64,000 nt of DNA from NCBI GenBank assembly GCA_025351005.1, contig JANXWS010000057.1:1-64000 (forward strand), given 5' to 3'. A program made the position numbers and the translations under genes. Source of the DNA: Pseudomonadota bacterium (lineage in GTDB: Bacteria > Pseudomonadota > Gammaproteobacteria > Steroidobacterales > Steroidobacteraceae). Shown here piece after piece: positions 7,977 to 20,525 of the stretch (position 1 is the stretch's first letter; every line of letters begins with the position of its first letter). The notes below the pieces were generated by a model, which worked only from the letters and a program-made list of their open reading frames with translations, made no database searches and was not told where the DNA came from.

Positions 7977-9016
7977 GCGCACGTCGGCTGCTCGTGCTGC
8001 TTGCGCTCGCAGTCGCGATGACGGCCGCAGCGCTGTGGCTCGGCGCGCGACGGACGACCGGGCACGAGCCGGGCTACGGGGCGCCGGTGCTGCCGGGCCT
8101 CGCGGCGGTGCTCGACTCGGTCACCTCGCTGCGCCTCGTCGGCGCCGGCGGCAGAACGCTGGTGACGCTCGCGCGCGGCGACGGCGGCTGGCGGGTTGCC
8201 GAGGCGGACTACGCCGCCGACATGGACCGGGTCCGGCGCCTGCTGGTAGCACTCGGCGAGCTGCGCGTCGTCGAAGCCAAGACCAGCGACCCGGCACGCT
8301 ATCCGGCGCTCGGGGTCGAGGACGTGGCCGCCGCCGGCGCACAGTCGATCCGTCTCGAGCTCGGCGGTCTCCAGGCACCGCTCGCGCTGCTGGTCGGCCG
8401 CGCCGCCGGCCAGCAGGGCAGCTACGTGCGGCTGCCGACGGCGCCAGCGGCGCTGGAGGCACGGCCCGCGCTCGAACTCCCGCGCACGCCGCAGCTGTGG
8501 CTTGCGCGCACGGTCATCGACCTCGCCCCGGAGCGGGTCCAGTCGCTTGCGATCGCGCCTGCGAACGGGCCGCCGTGGCGCGCCGAGCGCACCGCCCGCG
8601 ACGCCGCGCACTTCGACGTGCCGGACCTGCCCCGCGGACGCGAGCTCAGCCATCGGGCCGCCGCGGACGCTGCCGCGGACGTGCTCGCGAGGCTCGAGTT
8701 CGACGAGGTCCGCCGCAGTGCGGTCCCGGCCGGCCGGCCGCGGCGCGACCGCACGGTGGTGCACAGCTTCGACGGCCTCGTCGTTACGCTCGAGGGCTGG
8801 GCCGAAGGGGAGCAGCGCTGGCTCGCGGTTGCGAGTCGTTTCGACGCCGGGGCCGCCGCGCACTTCCCCGCCGCCGATCGGCGGGCAGCGGACGCGGCCC
8901 AGGTACGCGCCGAGGCCGAGCGCATCGGGCGCGCGACCGACGGCTGGCAGTACCGCGTGCCCGGCTACCGCTACGACGCGATCTTCCGCAAGCGCGACGA
9001 CGTCTTGCGGCACTGA
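7973..9016 (+). CDS. DUF4340 protein of the Gld-type exporter operon
   Basis: The 347-residue protein starts with a signal-anchor helix (LLVLLALAVAMTAAALWLG) and continues as a soluble domain with the DUF4340 pattern: a VTSLRLVGAGG strand followed by GDGGWRVAEADYAADMDRVRRLLVALGELRVVEAKTSDP. In many proteobacteria this family is the last partner of the GldG-like protein, with no known biochemical activity. Its ATG overlaps the stop of the GldG-like gene (ATGA), supporting co-translation. Probably membrane-anchored and periplasmic. Confidence 0.85.
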   Translation: MSARRLLVLLALAVAMTAAALWLGARRTTGHEPGYGAPVLPGLAAVLDSVTSLRLVGAGGRTLVTLARGDGGWRVAEADYAADMDRVRRLLVALGELRVVEAKTSDPARYPALGVEDVAAAGAQSIRLELGGLQAPLALLVGRAAGQQGSYVRLPTAPAALEARPALELPRTPQLWLARTVIDLAPERVQSLAIAPANGPPWRAERTARDAAHFDVPDLPRGRELSHRAAADAAADVLARLEFDEVRRSAVPAGRPRRDRTVVHSFDGLVVTLEGWAEGEQRWLAVASRFDAGAAAHFPAADRRAADAAQVRAEAERIGRATDGWQYRVPGYRYDAIFRKRDDVLRH

Positions 9017-9017
9017 C

Positions 9018-9533
9018 GTGGACACGGCGCGGGCAGGCACGTTTCCGCGCCTCGCGGCCGCCGCCTACGACGGTCTGCTGCTGCTCGCGCTGCTGATGAT
9101 CCTGACCGCGATCGCGCAGCTTGCGACGCACGGCGAGGCGATCACCCGCGCGCGCGTCGGCGCGTGGGAGTACCTGTACCAGGCGCTGTTGGCCGGGACC
9201 GTTGCCCTCTACTTCGGCGCCGCCTGGACGCGGCGCGGGCAGACGCTCGGCATGAAGGCGTGGCGCATCCGGCTCGAGACGACCGCGGGCGCCGTGCCGT
9301 CCTGGGGCGTGGTGCTGCTGCGCCTCGCGCTCGCGGCGCCGCTGTACCTGGCGCCGATCGTCGCGACCGCGTTGTGGCTCGCGCACCGCGGCAGCTGGTG
9401 GCTGCCGCCGCTCGGCGCGTTGCCGCTCGCGCTGAGCTTCGCCAGCAACGTTTTCTCGAGCCGCGGCACCCTGCACGATGCGTGGTCAGGCACGCGCATC
9501 GTACCGGTGCGGCCCGGCCCGGCGGGCGGTTAG
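9018..9533 (+). CDS. RDD-family membrane protein
   Basis: The 171-residue product has an RDD-like domain with three membrane helices: the first helix follows RLAAAAYDGLLLLALLMIL, where Arg and Asp of the RDD motif are recognisable, and the typical RRGQTLGMKAWRIRLET loop joins the second and third helices. Function is unknown; some RDD proteins are cation/proton antiporters. The GTG start lies one base after the DUF4340 stop, so it belongs to the exporter operon. It converges directly on lptG, with the stop codons abutting. Confidence 0.85.
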   Translation: MDTARAGTFPRLAAAAYDGLLLLALLMILTAIAQLATHGEAITRARVGAWEYLYQALLAGTVALYFGAAWTRRGQTLGMKAWRIRLETTAGAVPSWGVVLLRLALAAPLYLAPIVATALWLAHRGSWWLPPLGALPLALSFASNVFSSRGTLHDAWSGTRIVPVRPGPAGG

Positions 9534-10613
9534 CTAGCGGACGCGCGCCACGGCCGCGAACGTCGCCACTGCGAGCAAGGCGAGCGGCCCCCAGGCGATC
9601 AGCAGCGGGTCGAGGCCGTAGACGCCGCCGCTGTTCTCGAGGGTGCGGTTGATCAGGAAATAGACGACGCCGACCACGATGCCAACCACGGTGCGGGCGC
9701 CGGCGCCCGTTGAACGCAGTGGCCCGAACACAAACGGCACAGCCAGCATGCAGAGCAGCACCGTCGAGAGACTGCGCGCGATGCGCGACCAGAGCGCGAC
9801 CTCCCAGGCGCGCGACTCGAGCCCGTTGGCGCGCAGGTGGCCGACGTAGCGGTACAGGCTGAGCACGGGCAACGACGACGGATCGACGCTCGCGGCGCCG
9901 AGGAACTCGGGGTTGATGTCGCTCTCGACCTCGTTACTCGCGAGCCGGCTGGTCGTGACGCTGTCGCCGCCGAGGATCGACGATGCATAGCCGTGCAGGC
10001 GCCAGGTGTGGGCGCGCACCAGCTCGGCCCGGTCGGCGCGCGCCAGGGCCGCCAGGTGCTGGCGCCCGTCGGCGGCCGCCTCCAGCACGTAGACGTAGAT
10101 TCCGCCGTAGACGCTGTCGGCCGATTGCTCCTGGATGCTGAGGATGCGGTTGCCGTCCTTGACCCAGATGCCCGCGTGGCCGGCATAACTGAAGTTGTTG
10201 TATTTGCCGAGCGCCTTGACCTGGTTGGCGTACGCCGCGAGCGGCGGCGCCAGCACCTCACCCAGGATGCCGCCGCAAACGAGCAGCACGAGCCCGGCTG
10301 CGGCGGCCGCGAGCGTCACTCGCGTCACCGACACGCCAGCGGCGCGCATCACGACCAGTTCGCTGCCGCGCGCCAGGTTGCCGAGACCGAGCAGCGCGCC
10401 GATCAGCGCTGCGATCGGCAGCAGCTGGAACGCCTGCTGCGGGAGCATCAACAGCGTGACGAACAACGCGTCCAGCGTGCCGTAGGTGCCGACGCCGATG
10501 TCGTCCTGCTGCTGGATGAACTGGAACAGGCCGGCGAGCGCCACCAGTACGGCCATCACGAGCACCGTGAACGTGAGCACCTGGCGCGCCAGGTAGCGGT
10601 CGAGCAGCCTCAC
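9534..10613 (-). CDS. lptG: LPS export ABC transporter permease LptG
   Basis: LptG is one of the two inner-membrane permeases of the LptB2FG complex that extracts LPS from the membrane and pushes it along the Lpt bridge. The 359-residue product begins VRLLDRYLARQVLTFTVLVMAVLVALAGLFQFI and has the expected six helices with a periplasmic beta-jellyroll between helices 3 and 4. It contains the family stretch RGSELVVMRAAGVSVTRV. The GTG start overlaps the lptF stop by four bases. The ORF track shows a longer 757-residue frame, but its first ~400 residues are a shadow of lptF. Confidence 0.95.
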   Translation of the reverse strand: MRLLDRYLARQVLTFTVLVMAVLVALAGLFQFIQQQDDIGVGTYGTLDALFVTLLMLPQQAFQLLPIAALIGALLGLGNLARGSELVVMRAAGVSVTRVTLAAAAAGLVLLVCGGILGEVLAPPLAAYANQVKALGKYNNFSYAGHAGIWVKDGNRILSIQEQSADSVYGGIYVYVLEAAADGRQHLAALARADRAELVRAHTWRLHGYASSILGGDSVTTSRLASNEVESDINPEFLGAASVDPSSLPVLSLYRYVGHLRANGLESRAWEVALWSRIARSLSTVLLCMLAVPFVFGPLRSTGAGARTVVGIVVGVVYFLINRTLENSGGVYGLDPLLIAWGPLALLAVATFAAVARVR

Positions 10614-11683
10614 CGGGTGGCCCACGGCGGCGGCGAGTGGCGCCACCACAGGGCGAGCGCCGCAAGCAGCACGAGCGCGTGCACCCACCAGACGCCGATC
10701 GCGGGCGCGAGCCAGCCCTTCTCGACCCAGGTGCGCGCCGCCGACAGCAGGTTCGAGTAGACGACGTAGACCAGGATCGCGATGCCGATGCGTGCGTAGC
10801 GTCCCTGGCGGGGCCGGAGCTCGGCGAGCGGCACGGCAAGCACGGTCAGGAGCAGCACCATCAGCGGCACCGACGCCCGCCACTGGAATTCGGCCTGCGC
10901 GTCCGGCGCCGGATCGAGCGCCAGATCGAGCGACGCGCGCGTCTCGACGCGGGCGGGCGCCGCGGCCGGCGTGCCGATCCGCACCGGGATGCCGTGCTCG
11001 GCGAAACGCACGCGCCGCATCGCCGCGAGGCCGGGCGTGCCCTCGAAGCGCTCGCCATCGTAGAGTACGAGCACGTGCAGCGCGCCGTCCTCCTCGACGA
11101 CGTGCCGCGCTCGGTCGGCGAGCACGATCTCGACTCGCTCGGACTGTCGGCGCTGCAGGAACACGTGCCGGAAGGTTCCGTCGGGCTCGCGCGATTCGGC
11201 GTAGAAGACGGCCGTGCCGCTCATGAACGTGTGAAACTTGCCTGGCTCGAGCAGGCCGAAGACCGCAGCCCGCAGCGCGTCCCGCTGGATCTCCTGCACG
11301 CGACCGAAGGCGCGTGGCGCCGTGTCCGTGACGACCCAGGCGACGATTGCGGTGACGACGAGCGCCAGCACTCCGACCGCGCGCAACAGGCGGCCGGGAC
11401 CGAAGCCGCAGGCCCGCATCGCCGCCATCTCGCTCTCGTGGTACAGGCGGCCGAGCGCCAGCACGATGCCCAGCAGGAGGCCCACCGGTACCAGCAGCGT
11501 GCCGTTCTGGATCGACATCAGGCCGATCAGGTGGAAGATCACGGCGCGCGGATAGCCGCGCTCGGCTGCCTGGCCGAGCACCTGAGCCAGCTGGTTGCTG
11601 ACCAGGATCGCGGTCAGGATGCCGGTCACGGCCAACCAGGACTGGGCCACCTCGCGCAACACGTAGCGATCGAGAATTCCCAA
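10610..11683 (-). CDS. lptF: LPS export ABC transporter permease LptF
   Basis: Partner permease of LptG in LptB2FG. The 357-residue product begins MGILDRYVLREVAQSWLAVTGILTAILVSNQLAQVL; the LptF signature YHESEMAAMRACGFGPGRLLRAV follows helix 3, and a periplasmic domain (about 120-260) separates it from the C-terminal helices. Length matches the family. It is the first gene of the lptFG operon and is divergent from pepA, the usual gammaproteobacterial arrangement. Confidence 0.95.
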   Translation of the reverse strand: MGILDRYVLREVAQSWLAVTGILTAILVSNQLAQVLGQAAERGYPRAVIFHLIGLMSIQNGTLLVPVGLLLGIVLALGRLYHESEMAAMRACGFGPGRLLRAVGVLALVVTAIVAWVVTDTAPRAFGRVQEIQRDALRAAVFGLLEPGKFHTFMSGTAVFYAESREPDGTFRHVFLQRRQSERVEIVLADRARHVVEEDGALHVLVLYDGERFEGTPGLAAMRRVRFAEHGIPVRIGTPAAAPARVETRASLDLALDPAPDAQAEFQWRASVPLMVLLLTVLAVPLAELRPRQGRYARIGIAILVYVVYSNLLSAARTWVEKGWLAPAIGVWWVHALVLLAALALWWRHSPPPWATR

Positions 11684-11883
11684 CCAGCCTCCAAGCGTCG
11701 ACGACGGCCGGGCCCGGCGCCGCTCGCGTCCGGGAGCCCTTGAAGTACACTCTCGCCCAGGAGCAAGAGCGGCCGCCGGTGCAGCCGCGCCCGTAAGTTA
11801 AACCCAAAGCAGCGCGCGTAGAAGGGCAGGCAAGTCGTCCCGATCGGTCCGGTCAGCGGGCCTGCGCGCCATGGAGAGGTTCG
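11684..11883. promoter_or_regulatory. divergent lptF / pepA promoter region
   Basis: This 200-base gap carries the promoters of lptFG (minus) and pepA-holC-valS (plus). A TACACT box at 11746-11751 on the plus strand is the best -10 candidate for pepA; on the opposite strand the same spot reads GTACTTC, a weaker box for lptF. GGAGAGG precedes the pepA ATG. No operator repeat stands out. Confidence 0.4.
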
Positions 11884-13371
11884 ATGGAGTTCGTAGCAGA
11901 GAGCCGCGGCGGGCGCCGCGCGCGCACCGATTGCGCGGTGGCCGGCGTGCACGAGGGCGGCGAACTCACGGCGGAAGCCGCGGACCTCGACCGTGCTCTC
12001 GGCCGGCGCATCACGCGCGTACTGCGGCAGGGGGACTTCGCGGGTCGCCTCGGCGACACGCTGCTGCTGCCGGACCTCGGGCCGGGGCCGGCGGCGCGCG
12101 TACTGCTGGCTGGCCTCGGCAGCCGCAAAGGCTGGAGCCGCCGCAGCTATCGGCGCGCGCTCAGCGCGGCGGCGCCGGCGGTATTGCGCTGCGGCGCCCG
12201 CGATGCGCTCCTGCTGCTGTCCGCGGGCGACGTGCCCGAGGTCGACGCCTACTACCGGGCCCGCTACGCAGCCGAACTCTTCGGACAGGCGCGCTACCAG
12301 ATCCCGGCGCTGAAGTCCGGCCGCCGTCCGAAGCCGCCGCGCCTGGACAGGCTGCGCGTCGCCTGTGCCGGGCGGGCCGATCTCGCCGCCGCACAACGCG
12401 GCGTGCTGCACGCCGCCGCCGTGGTGGCGGGTGCTTCGCTGACACGCGACCTCGCCAACCTGCCGGCTAACGTCTGCACGCCGAGCCACCTCGCCGGCGT
12501 GGCGCGCGCGCTCGCGCGCGCGCACCGTCGCATCCGCGCCCGCATCCTCGGCGAGCCCGAGCTGAAGCGCCTCGGCATGGGCGCCTTCCTGTCGGTGACC
12601 AGCGGCAGCGACGAGCCGGCCCGGCTGATCGTCCTCGAGTACCGCGGCGGCAAGGCCGGCAGCGCGCCGGTGGCGCTGGTCGGCAAGGGCGTGACCTTCG
12701 ACTCCGGCGGCATCTCGCTCAAGGACCCGCCGGCGATGGACGAGATGAAGTTCGACATGACCGGCGCCGCCGCCGTGCTCGGCACCGTCAAGGCGCTCGC
12801 CGTGCTGGAGGCGCGCATCAACGTCGTCGGCATCGTGCCGGCCTGCGAGAACATGCCGAGCGGCAGCGCGACCAAGCCCGGCGACATCGTCACGTCGATG
12901 TCCGGCCAGACGGTCGAGGTGCTGAACACCGATGCCGAGGGACGACTGATCCTGTGTGACGCGCTGACTTACAGCCGGCGCTTCCGGCCGGCCGCGGTGA
13001 TCGACATCGCGACGCTGACCGGCGCCTGCGTGATCGCACTCGGCCAGCACCACAGCGCGATCATGAGCAACAACGACGCACTCGCCGAGCAGCTGCTCGC
13101 CGCGGGCCGGCGCAGCGCCGACAGCTGCTGGCGGCTGCCGGTGGGCGAGGAGTACTTCGAGCAGCTGAAGAGCAACTTCGCCGACTTCGCCAACGTCGCC
13201 GGCCGCGACGGCGGGGCCTCCACCGCCGCGAGCTTCCTGTGGCGTTTCGTCGACGGCCTGACGTGGGCGCACCTGGACATCGCCGGCACGGCGTACCAGA
13301 CCGGTGCCAGCAAGGGCAGCACCGGCCGGCCGGTGGCGCTGCTCGTCGACTACCTGCTGTCGCGGACCTGA
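11884..13371 (+). CDS. pepA: leucyl aminopeptidase (M17), PepA
   Basis: Cytoplasmic hexameric aminopeptidase with two metal ions. The 495-residue protein shows the M17 metal and catalytic motifs: [15 protein letters not shown] (Lys and Asp ligands), [11 protein letters not shown] (Asp ligand), and the family signature [14 protein letters not shown] with Asp, Glu and Arg. Length is as usual. In E. coli PepA also acts as a DNA-binding protein in Xer recombination and carAB control; whether it does here is unknown. It starts the pepA-holC-valS operon; its stop overlaps the holC ATG by one base. A second M17 paralogue lies at 53.8 kb. Confidence 0.95.
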   Translation: MEFVAESRGGRRARTDCAVAGVHEGGELTAEAADLDRALGRRITRVLRQGDFAGRLGDTLLLPDLGPGPAARVLLAGLGSRKGWSRRSYRRALSAAAPAVLRCGARDALLLLSAGDVPEVDAYYRARYAAELFGQARYQIPALKSGRRPKPPRLDRLRVACAGRADLAAAQRGVLHAAAVVAGASLTRDLANLPANVCTPSHLAGVARALARAHRRIRARILGEPELKRLGMGAFLSVTSGSDEPARLIVLEYRGGKAGSAPVALVGKGVTFDSGGISLKDPPAMDEMKFDMTGAAAVLGTVKALAVLEARINVVGIVPACENMPSGSATKPGDIVTSMSGQTVEVLNTDAEGRLILCDALTYSRRFRPAAVIDIATLTGACVIALGQHHSAIMSNNDALAEQLLAAGRRSADSCWRLPVGEEYFEQLKSNFADFANVAGRDGGASTAASFLWRFVDGLTWAHLDIAGTAYQTGASKGSTGRPVALLVDYLLSRT

Positions 13372-13814
13372 TGGCGCCGCGAATCGACTTCTACGTGCTG
13401 GACGGCGTGCTCGAACGCGCCCTGCGGGTGTATGCCTGCCGGCTGATCGAGAAGGCGTTCCTGCAGGGGCTGACCGTCTGCGTCAGCCTCGACACTCCGG
13501 CCGACGCCGACGCCTTCGACACGCTGCTGTGGACGTTCGCGGATCGCGCCTTCGTGCCGCACGAGCGCGCGACCAGCGCCGCGCCGAGCGTGGGCCCGCC
13601 CCCGGCAACGCCCATCTGGATCGGCTGCCGCACGCCGGTCGCCGCCGACCTGCTCGTGAACCTCGACCAGGAAGCGCCGGTCTTCTACGACAGCTATGCG
13701 CGCGTCGCGGACTTCGTCGATGCGGAGCCGGCGCGTCGGGACGCGGGCCGGCGGCGCTTCGCCTACTACCGCGAGCGCGGCCAGCTCCCCGAGACCCACA
13801 ACGTCAGCGCCTGA
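13371..13814 (+). CDS. holC: DNA polymerase III chi subunit HolC
   Basis: HolC links the clamp loader (through psi) to SSB on the lagging strand. The 147-residue product has the family features: IDFYVLDG at the start, [22 protein letters not shown], the [16 protein letters not shown] segment, and a C-terminal [12 protein letters not shown]. The gene's place between pepA and valS is the standard one in gammaproteobacteria. The start is fixed by the one-base TGATG overlap with pepA. Confidence 0.93.
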   Translation: MAPRIDFYVLDGVLERALRVYACRLIEKAFLQGLTVCVSLDTPADADAFDTLLWTFADRAFVPHERATSAAPSVGPPPATPIWIGCRTPVAADLLVNLDQEAPVFYDSYARVADFVDAEPARRDAGRRRFAYYRERGQLPETHNVSA

Positions 13815-13819
13815 GCTGC

Positions 13820-16582
<2,763 letters not shown>

Positions 16583-16589
16583 GGCCGCC

Positions 16590-17522
16590 ATGAGCGACGC
16601 CGCCGACACCCGCCGCGCGCTGGAGCCGGTGATCGCCGCGCTCAACAGCATCGTTCTCGGCAAGGACCGCCAGGTGCGCCTCGCGCTCGCCTGCCTGCTG
16701 GCGCGCGGCCACCTGCTGATCGAGGACCTGCCCGGAGTCGGCAAGACGACGCTTGCGCAGGCACTCGCGCGGGTACTCGGACTGTCCTACCAGCGCGTGC
16801 AGTTCACGGCCGACCTGCTGCCGGCCGACGTCATCGGCGTCTCCGTCTACGACCGCGAGCAGTCGCGCTTCGAGTTCCGGCGCGGTCCGGTATTCGCGCA
16901 GCTGCTGCTGGCCGACGAGGTCAACCGCGCCACGCCGAAGGCGCAGAGCGCGCTGCTCGAGGCGATGGAAGAGCGTCAGGTGACGGTCGACGGCCGCAGC
17001 TATCCGCTGCCGGAGCCGTTCTTCGTGGTCGCGACCCAGAACCCTAGCTACCAGCTCGGTACCTATCCGCTGCCCGAGTCGCAGCTCGACCGCTTCCTGA
17101 TGCGCATCGAGCTCGGCTACCCCGGCGCGCTGCTCGAGCGCGAGCTTCTGCGCGGCCAGGACCGCCGCGAGCTGCTGGCCATGCTTGCGCCGCAGCTGTC
17201 GGCCGACACGCTCAGCGCGCTGCAGCGGCACGTGCCGCGCGTCCACGTCGCCGAGCCGCTGCTCGACTACGTGCAGGCGCTCGTCCGGCACACGCGCGAG
17301 TCGGGACATTTCGAGGCGGGACTCTCGCCGCGTGCCGCGATCGCGCTGCTGCGCGCGAGCCAGTCCTGGGCGCTGCTGCACGGCCGGCCGGGCGTGCTGC
17401 CGGAGGACGTGCAGGCCGTCGCCCGCGCCGTCGCCGGCCACCGCCTGGAGCCGCGCTCGCCGGTCGACGGCTCGCACCCGGACCTCGAGCGCCTGCTGCT
17501 CGGGGCAGTCGCGGTGCCCTGA
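16590..17522 (+). CDS. MoxR-family AAA+ ATPase
   Basis: The 310-residue protein carries Walker A LPGVGKTTLAQALA, Walker B LLLADEVNRATPKAQSALLEAMEE, sensor 1 VVATQNP and the arginine-rich lid region of MoxR ATPases, which act as chaperones with von Willebrand or DUF58 partners. Its neighbours, DUF58 and a TgpA-type transglutaminase, form the widespread MoxR-DUF58-TgpA unit thought to act on the envelope. GAGG precedes the ATG, seven bases after valS. Confidence 0.92.
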   Translation: MSDAADTRRALEPVIAALNSIVLGKDRQVRLALACLLARGHLLIEDLPGVGKTTLAQALARVLGLSYQRVQFTADLLPADVIGVSVYDREQSRFEFRRGPVFAQLLLADEVNRATPKAQSALLEAMEERQVTVDGRSYPLPEPFFVVATQNPSYQLGTYPLPESQLDRFLMRIELGYPGALLERELLRGQDRRELLAMLAPQLSADTLSALQRHVPRVHVAEPLLDYVQALVRHTRESGHFEAGLSPRAAIALLRASQSWALLHGRPGVLPEDVQAVARAVAGHRLEPRSPVDGSHPDLERLLLGAVAVP

Positions 17523-17529
17523 GGGCGGC

Positions 17530-18531
17530 GTGCGCCCCGGCCGTGCGCTGAGCGATCGCTACCGCGCCCTCAGGCGCCGGGCCGGCGCGCGCGTCGTGGC
17601 CTGGTCGCAGAGTCGCCACGGTCCGGACGTCGGCATCGTCACGATTGCCCGGCGGCGCGTCTACATCCTGCCGACCGGGCTCGGCCTCGCCTACGGCGGC
17701 ATGCTGTTCGCGATGCTGCTCGCCGGACTCAACTACGGCAACAACCTGGCGCTGGCGCTGACGTTCGTGCTGGCCGCGGCCGGCTGGATCGCGATGCACC
17801 AGTGCCACCACAACCTCGTGGGTCTGAGCATCGCGCCGGCCGGGACGCGCGCGCCGTTCGCCGGCGACCCGGCCGAGCTCGCCTTCACGCTTGCCGCGCC
17901 GTCGGCGCGCGAGGACATCGTGCTGCGCGTGGGCGATCGCGCAGCAGCCGCCGTCAGCGTGCCCGGCGCCGGCTCGACATCCGCGGCGGTCACGGTGCCG
18001 ACCGCACGGCGCGGCAGGGTACGGCTCGAGCGACTGCGGATCGAGTCGCGCTTCCCGCTCGGACTCTTCAACGCCTGGACCTGGACGCATCCCGGGCTCG
18101 AGTGCCTGGTCTACCCGCGACCGCTGGCGCGCGACCGCGACGGCCCGCCGCCCGAGGCCGACGCGGGCTCCGCCCACGACGGCCGCGCCAGCGGCGACGA
18201 GGATTTCGCCGGCCTGCGCAGCTTCCGCAGCGGCGACCCGACGCGCCGGATCGCATGGAAGGCCTGGGCGCGCGGCGGCGAGCTGGTCGTCAAGGAATAC
18301 GTCGGCGCCGCGCGCGCGCCGATCGTCTTCGATCTCGCCGCCGTGCCGGTCGGCGACCTCGAGGCGCGCCTCGCTCGTCTGGCGCGCTGGATCGTCGACG
18401 CCGAGCAGCGCGGCGACCGCTACGGACTGCGGCTGCCGGACGGCGAAGTGCCGCCCGGCACGGGGCTGTCGCACCGCAACCGCTGCCTCGGCCGGCTCGC
18501 GATCTTCGGACTCCCGGTCGACGCCTCGTGA
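17530..18531 (+). CDS. DUF58-domain membrane protein
   Basis: The 333-residue product has two N-terminal hydrophobic helices (about 45-85) and the DUF58 core around EDFAGLRSFRSGDPTRRIAWKAWARGGELVVKEY (about 220-255), which is the family's best-conserved block and leads into a vWA-like fold. DUF58 proteins are coupled to MoxR ATPases; biochemical role unknown. The GTG start is eight bases after moxR and its stop overlaps the next gene (GTGA). Confidence 0.88.
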   Translation: MRPGRALSDRYRALRRRAGARVVAWSQSRHGPDVGIVTIARRRVYILPTGLGLAYGGMLFAMLLAGLNYGNNLALALTFVLAAAGWIAMHQCHHNLVGLSIAPAGTRAPFAGDPAELAFTLAAPSAREDIVLRVGDRAAAAVSVPGAGSTSAAVTVPTARRGRVRLERLRIESRFPLGLFNAWTWTHPGLECLVYPRPLARDRDGPPPEADAGSAHDGRASGDEDFAGLRSFRSGDPTRRIAWKAWARGGELVVKEYVGAARAPIVFDLAAVPVGDLEARLARLARWIVDAEQRGDRYGLRLPDGEVPPGTGLSHRNRCLGRLAIFGLPVDAS

Positions 18532-20525
18532 AGCCCGCGCCCGGCCTCGAGCGGCTGCTCGCCACCTGCGGCGCGCTCGCGCTCGCCCTCGCCCCGCACG
18601 TCTGGCACCTGCCGGTGTGGACGACGGCCGCGTTCGCCGCCGCGGTCGTCTGGAGGCTGTTCGCCGAGCAGCGCGGCTGGGCGCTGCCGCCGCAGGTCCT
18701 GCGACTGGCCGCGGCGCTGGTCGCTACCGCGTGCGTGCTGCTGAGCTTCCACACGCTGAACGGCCTCGACGCGGGCACGGCGCTCTTGACGCTGATGGCT
18801 GCGCTCAAGCTCACCGAGACACGCGCGCCGCGCGATCACGCGGTGCTGGTGTTCGTCGGCTACCTGCTCTGTCTCGCGACGCTGCTGTACGAGCAGTCGC
18901 TCGGCCGGCTCGCGTACACGCTGGTCGCGGCCTGGCTGCTGACCGCGGCGCTCGCCCGGGTGCACCGCCCGGTCGAGGCCAACAGCGCCGTGCGCCCGTT
19001 CCGCCTCGCGGCTCGCATCATGGCGCTCGGCCTGCCGCTGACGGTCGTGCTGTTCCTGTTCGTGCCGCGGATCGAGGGCCGGTTCTGGTCGCTGCCCGCG
19101 ACCTCGGCTGCGCGCACGACCGGCATCGACGACCAGATGAGCCCGGGCGACGTGGCCCAGCTCGGCCTGTCCGACGAGCCCGCGTTCCGCGTCTGGTTCG
19201 ACGACGCCGTGCCTCCGCCCGCGCGCCGTTACTGGCGCATGGTGGTACTCGAGGGCTTCGACGGGCGCAGCTGGCGGCGCGTCACGACCAGCCAGGACTT
19301 CGCGGCGCCCATGATCGTGCCGGCGGGTGTGCGCTATGGCTACCGCGTGACGCTGGAGCCGACGCAGCGCGAGTGGCTGCCCGGGCTCGACACCGTGATC
19401 GGCTGGCCGCGCGATCTCGCGCTCCGCGGCCGCGCGACCCAGCTCGTGTACGTCGAGCCGCGGATGCTCGAGCACCGCGCCGTGACGAGCCGCCTCGACT
19501 ATGCGCTCGAGTCGAGCAGTGAGGCACGCGTGATGCCGACGGCGCTGCCTGCCGACCTCGTGCGGCGCAACCTGCTGCTGCCGGAGCGCCGCTCACCGCA
19601 GAGCCGCGCGCTCGCGACGGAGCTGCGCGCCGCCTCCCACTCCGAACGCGAGTACATCGAGCGCGTGCTCGACCGCTTCAGGCGCGACGGCTTCAGCTAC
19701 ACGCTCGAACCCGCCCCGCTCGGCGCCGAGCCGGTGGACGAGTTCCTGTTCCAGACGCGCGAGGGGTTCTGCGAGCATTACGCGTCGGCATTCGCCGTGC
19801 TGATGCGCGCCGCCGGCATCCCGGCGCGGGTCGTGATCGGCTACCAGGGCGGCGAGTGGAACTCGTACGGCGGCTACCTGCTGGTGCGGCAGTCGAGCGC
19901 GCATGCGTGGACCGAGGTCTGGCTCGCGGGCCAGGGCTGGCTGCGGGTCGACCCGACGGCGGCCGTCGCGCCCGACCGGATCCGGCGCAACGAGGTGGCG
20001 CGGGTGGGCTCCGGGCTCGCCACGACCCGGTTGTTCGCCGACCTCGCCTGGCTCGGACGGGCCCGCGAGATCTGGGACGCTGCCCGTACGCGCTGGTACG
20101 AGAGCGTCGTGCGCTTCGGCCCCGACCGCCAGCAGCGGTTGCTCGAGGCACTCGGCCTCGGCGAGCAGGGCGTGCGCGGGCTGGCACTCGCGTTGACTGC
20201 GGGCTTCGTGCTGGTGGCGCTCGCGCTCGCGGTGCTGCTCGCCTGGGAGCTCAGGCCGCGGCGCCGCGATCCGCTGGTCGCCGCCTGGGATGCCGTCTGC
20301 GGCGAGCTCGCCGCCGCCGGCCTGCCGCGAGCGGCGAGCGAGGGGCCGCTCGACTACGCGCGCCGCGTCGCCGCTGCCGAACCCGCGGTCGCAAGCGAGC
20401 TCGGCCAGGTCGCCGAGGCCTACGTCGCCGCCCGCTACCTGCCGGGCGCGACGGTCACCGACCGGCAGCGGCTGGTCGCGCTCGCACGCGGCTTCCGCGC
20501 GCGGCGCCGCGGGCGCGCACCATGA
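18528..20525 (+). CDS. TgpA-type transglutaminase-like membrane protein
   Basis: The 665-residue protein has a bundle of N-terminal helices (about 10-190), a periplasmic transglutaminase-like domain and a late helix (about 548-573). The catalytic triad is visible: Cys in REGFCEHYASAFAVLMRAAGIPARVV, His in SSAHAWTEVW, Asp in LRVDPTAAV. Homologues include P. aeruginosa TgpA, reported as essential; the substrate is not known. It overlaps both neighbours by four bases, so MoxR, DUF58, TgpA and MtfA are probably co-expressed. Confidence 0.92.
   Translation: MKPAPGLERLLATCGALALALAPHVWHLPVWTTAAFAAAVVWRLFAEQRGWALPPQVLRLAAALVATACVLLSFHTLNGLDAGTALLTLMAALKLTETRAPRDHAVLVFVGYLLCLATLLYEQSLGRLAYTLVAAWLLTAALARVHRPVEANSAVRPFRLAARIMALGLPLTVVLFLFVPRIEGRFWSLPATSAARTTGIDDQMSPGDVAQLGLSDEPAFRVWFDDAVPPPARRYWRMVVLEGFDGRSWRRVTTSQDFAAPMIVPAGVRYGYRVTLEPTQREWLPGLDTVIGWPRDLALRGRATQLVYVEPRMLEHRAVTSRLDYALESSSEARVMPTALPADLVRRNLLLPERRSPQSRALATELRAASHSEREYIERVLDRFRRDGFSYTLEPAPLGAEPVDEFLFQTREGFCEHYASAFAVLMRAAGIPARVVIGYQGGEWNSYGGYLLVRQSSAHAWTEVWLAGQGWLRVDPTAAVAPDRIRRNEVARVGSGLATTRLFADLAWLGRAREIWDAARTRWYESVVRFGPDRQQRLLEALGLGEQGVRGLALALTAGFVLVALALAVLLAWELRPRRRDPLVAAWDAVCGELAAAGLPRAASEGPLDYARRVAAAEPAVASELGQVAEAYVAARYLPGATVTDRQRLVALARGFRARRRGRAP

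Noticed and set aside
4438-9016. gliding-motility operon
   Set aside because: GldA/F/G-like exporters are widespread outside gliding bacteria, and no other gliding genes are present.
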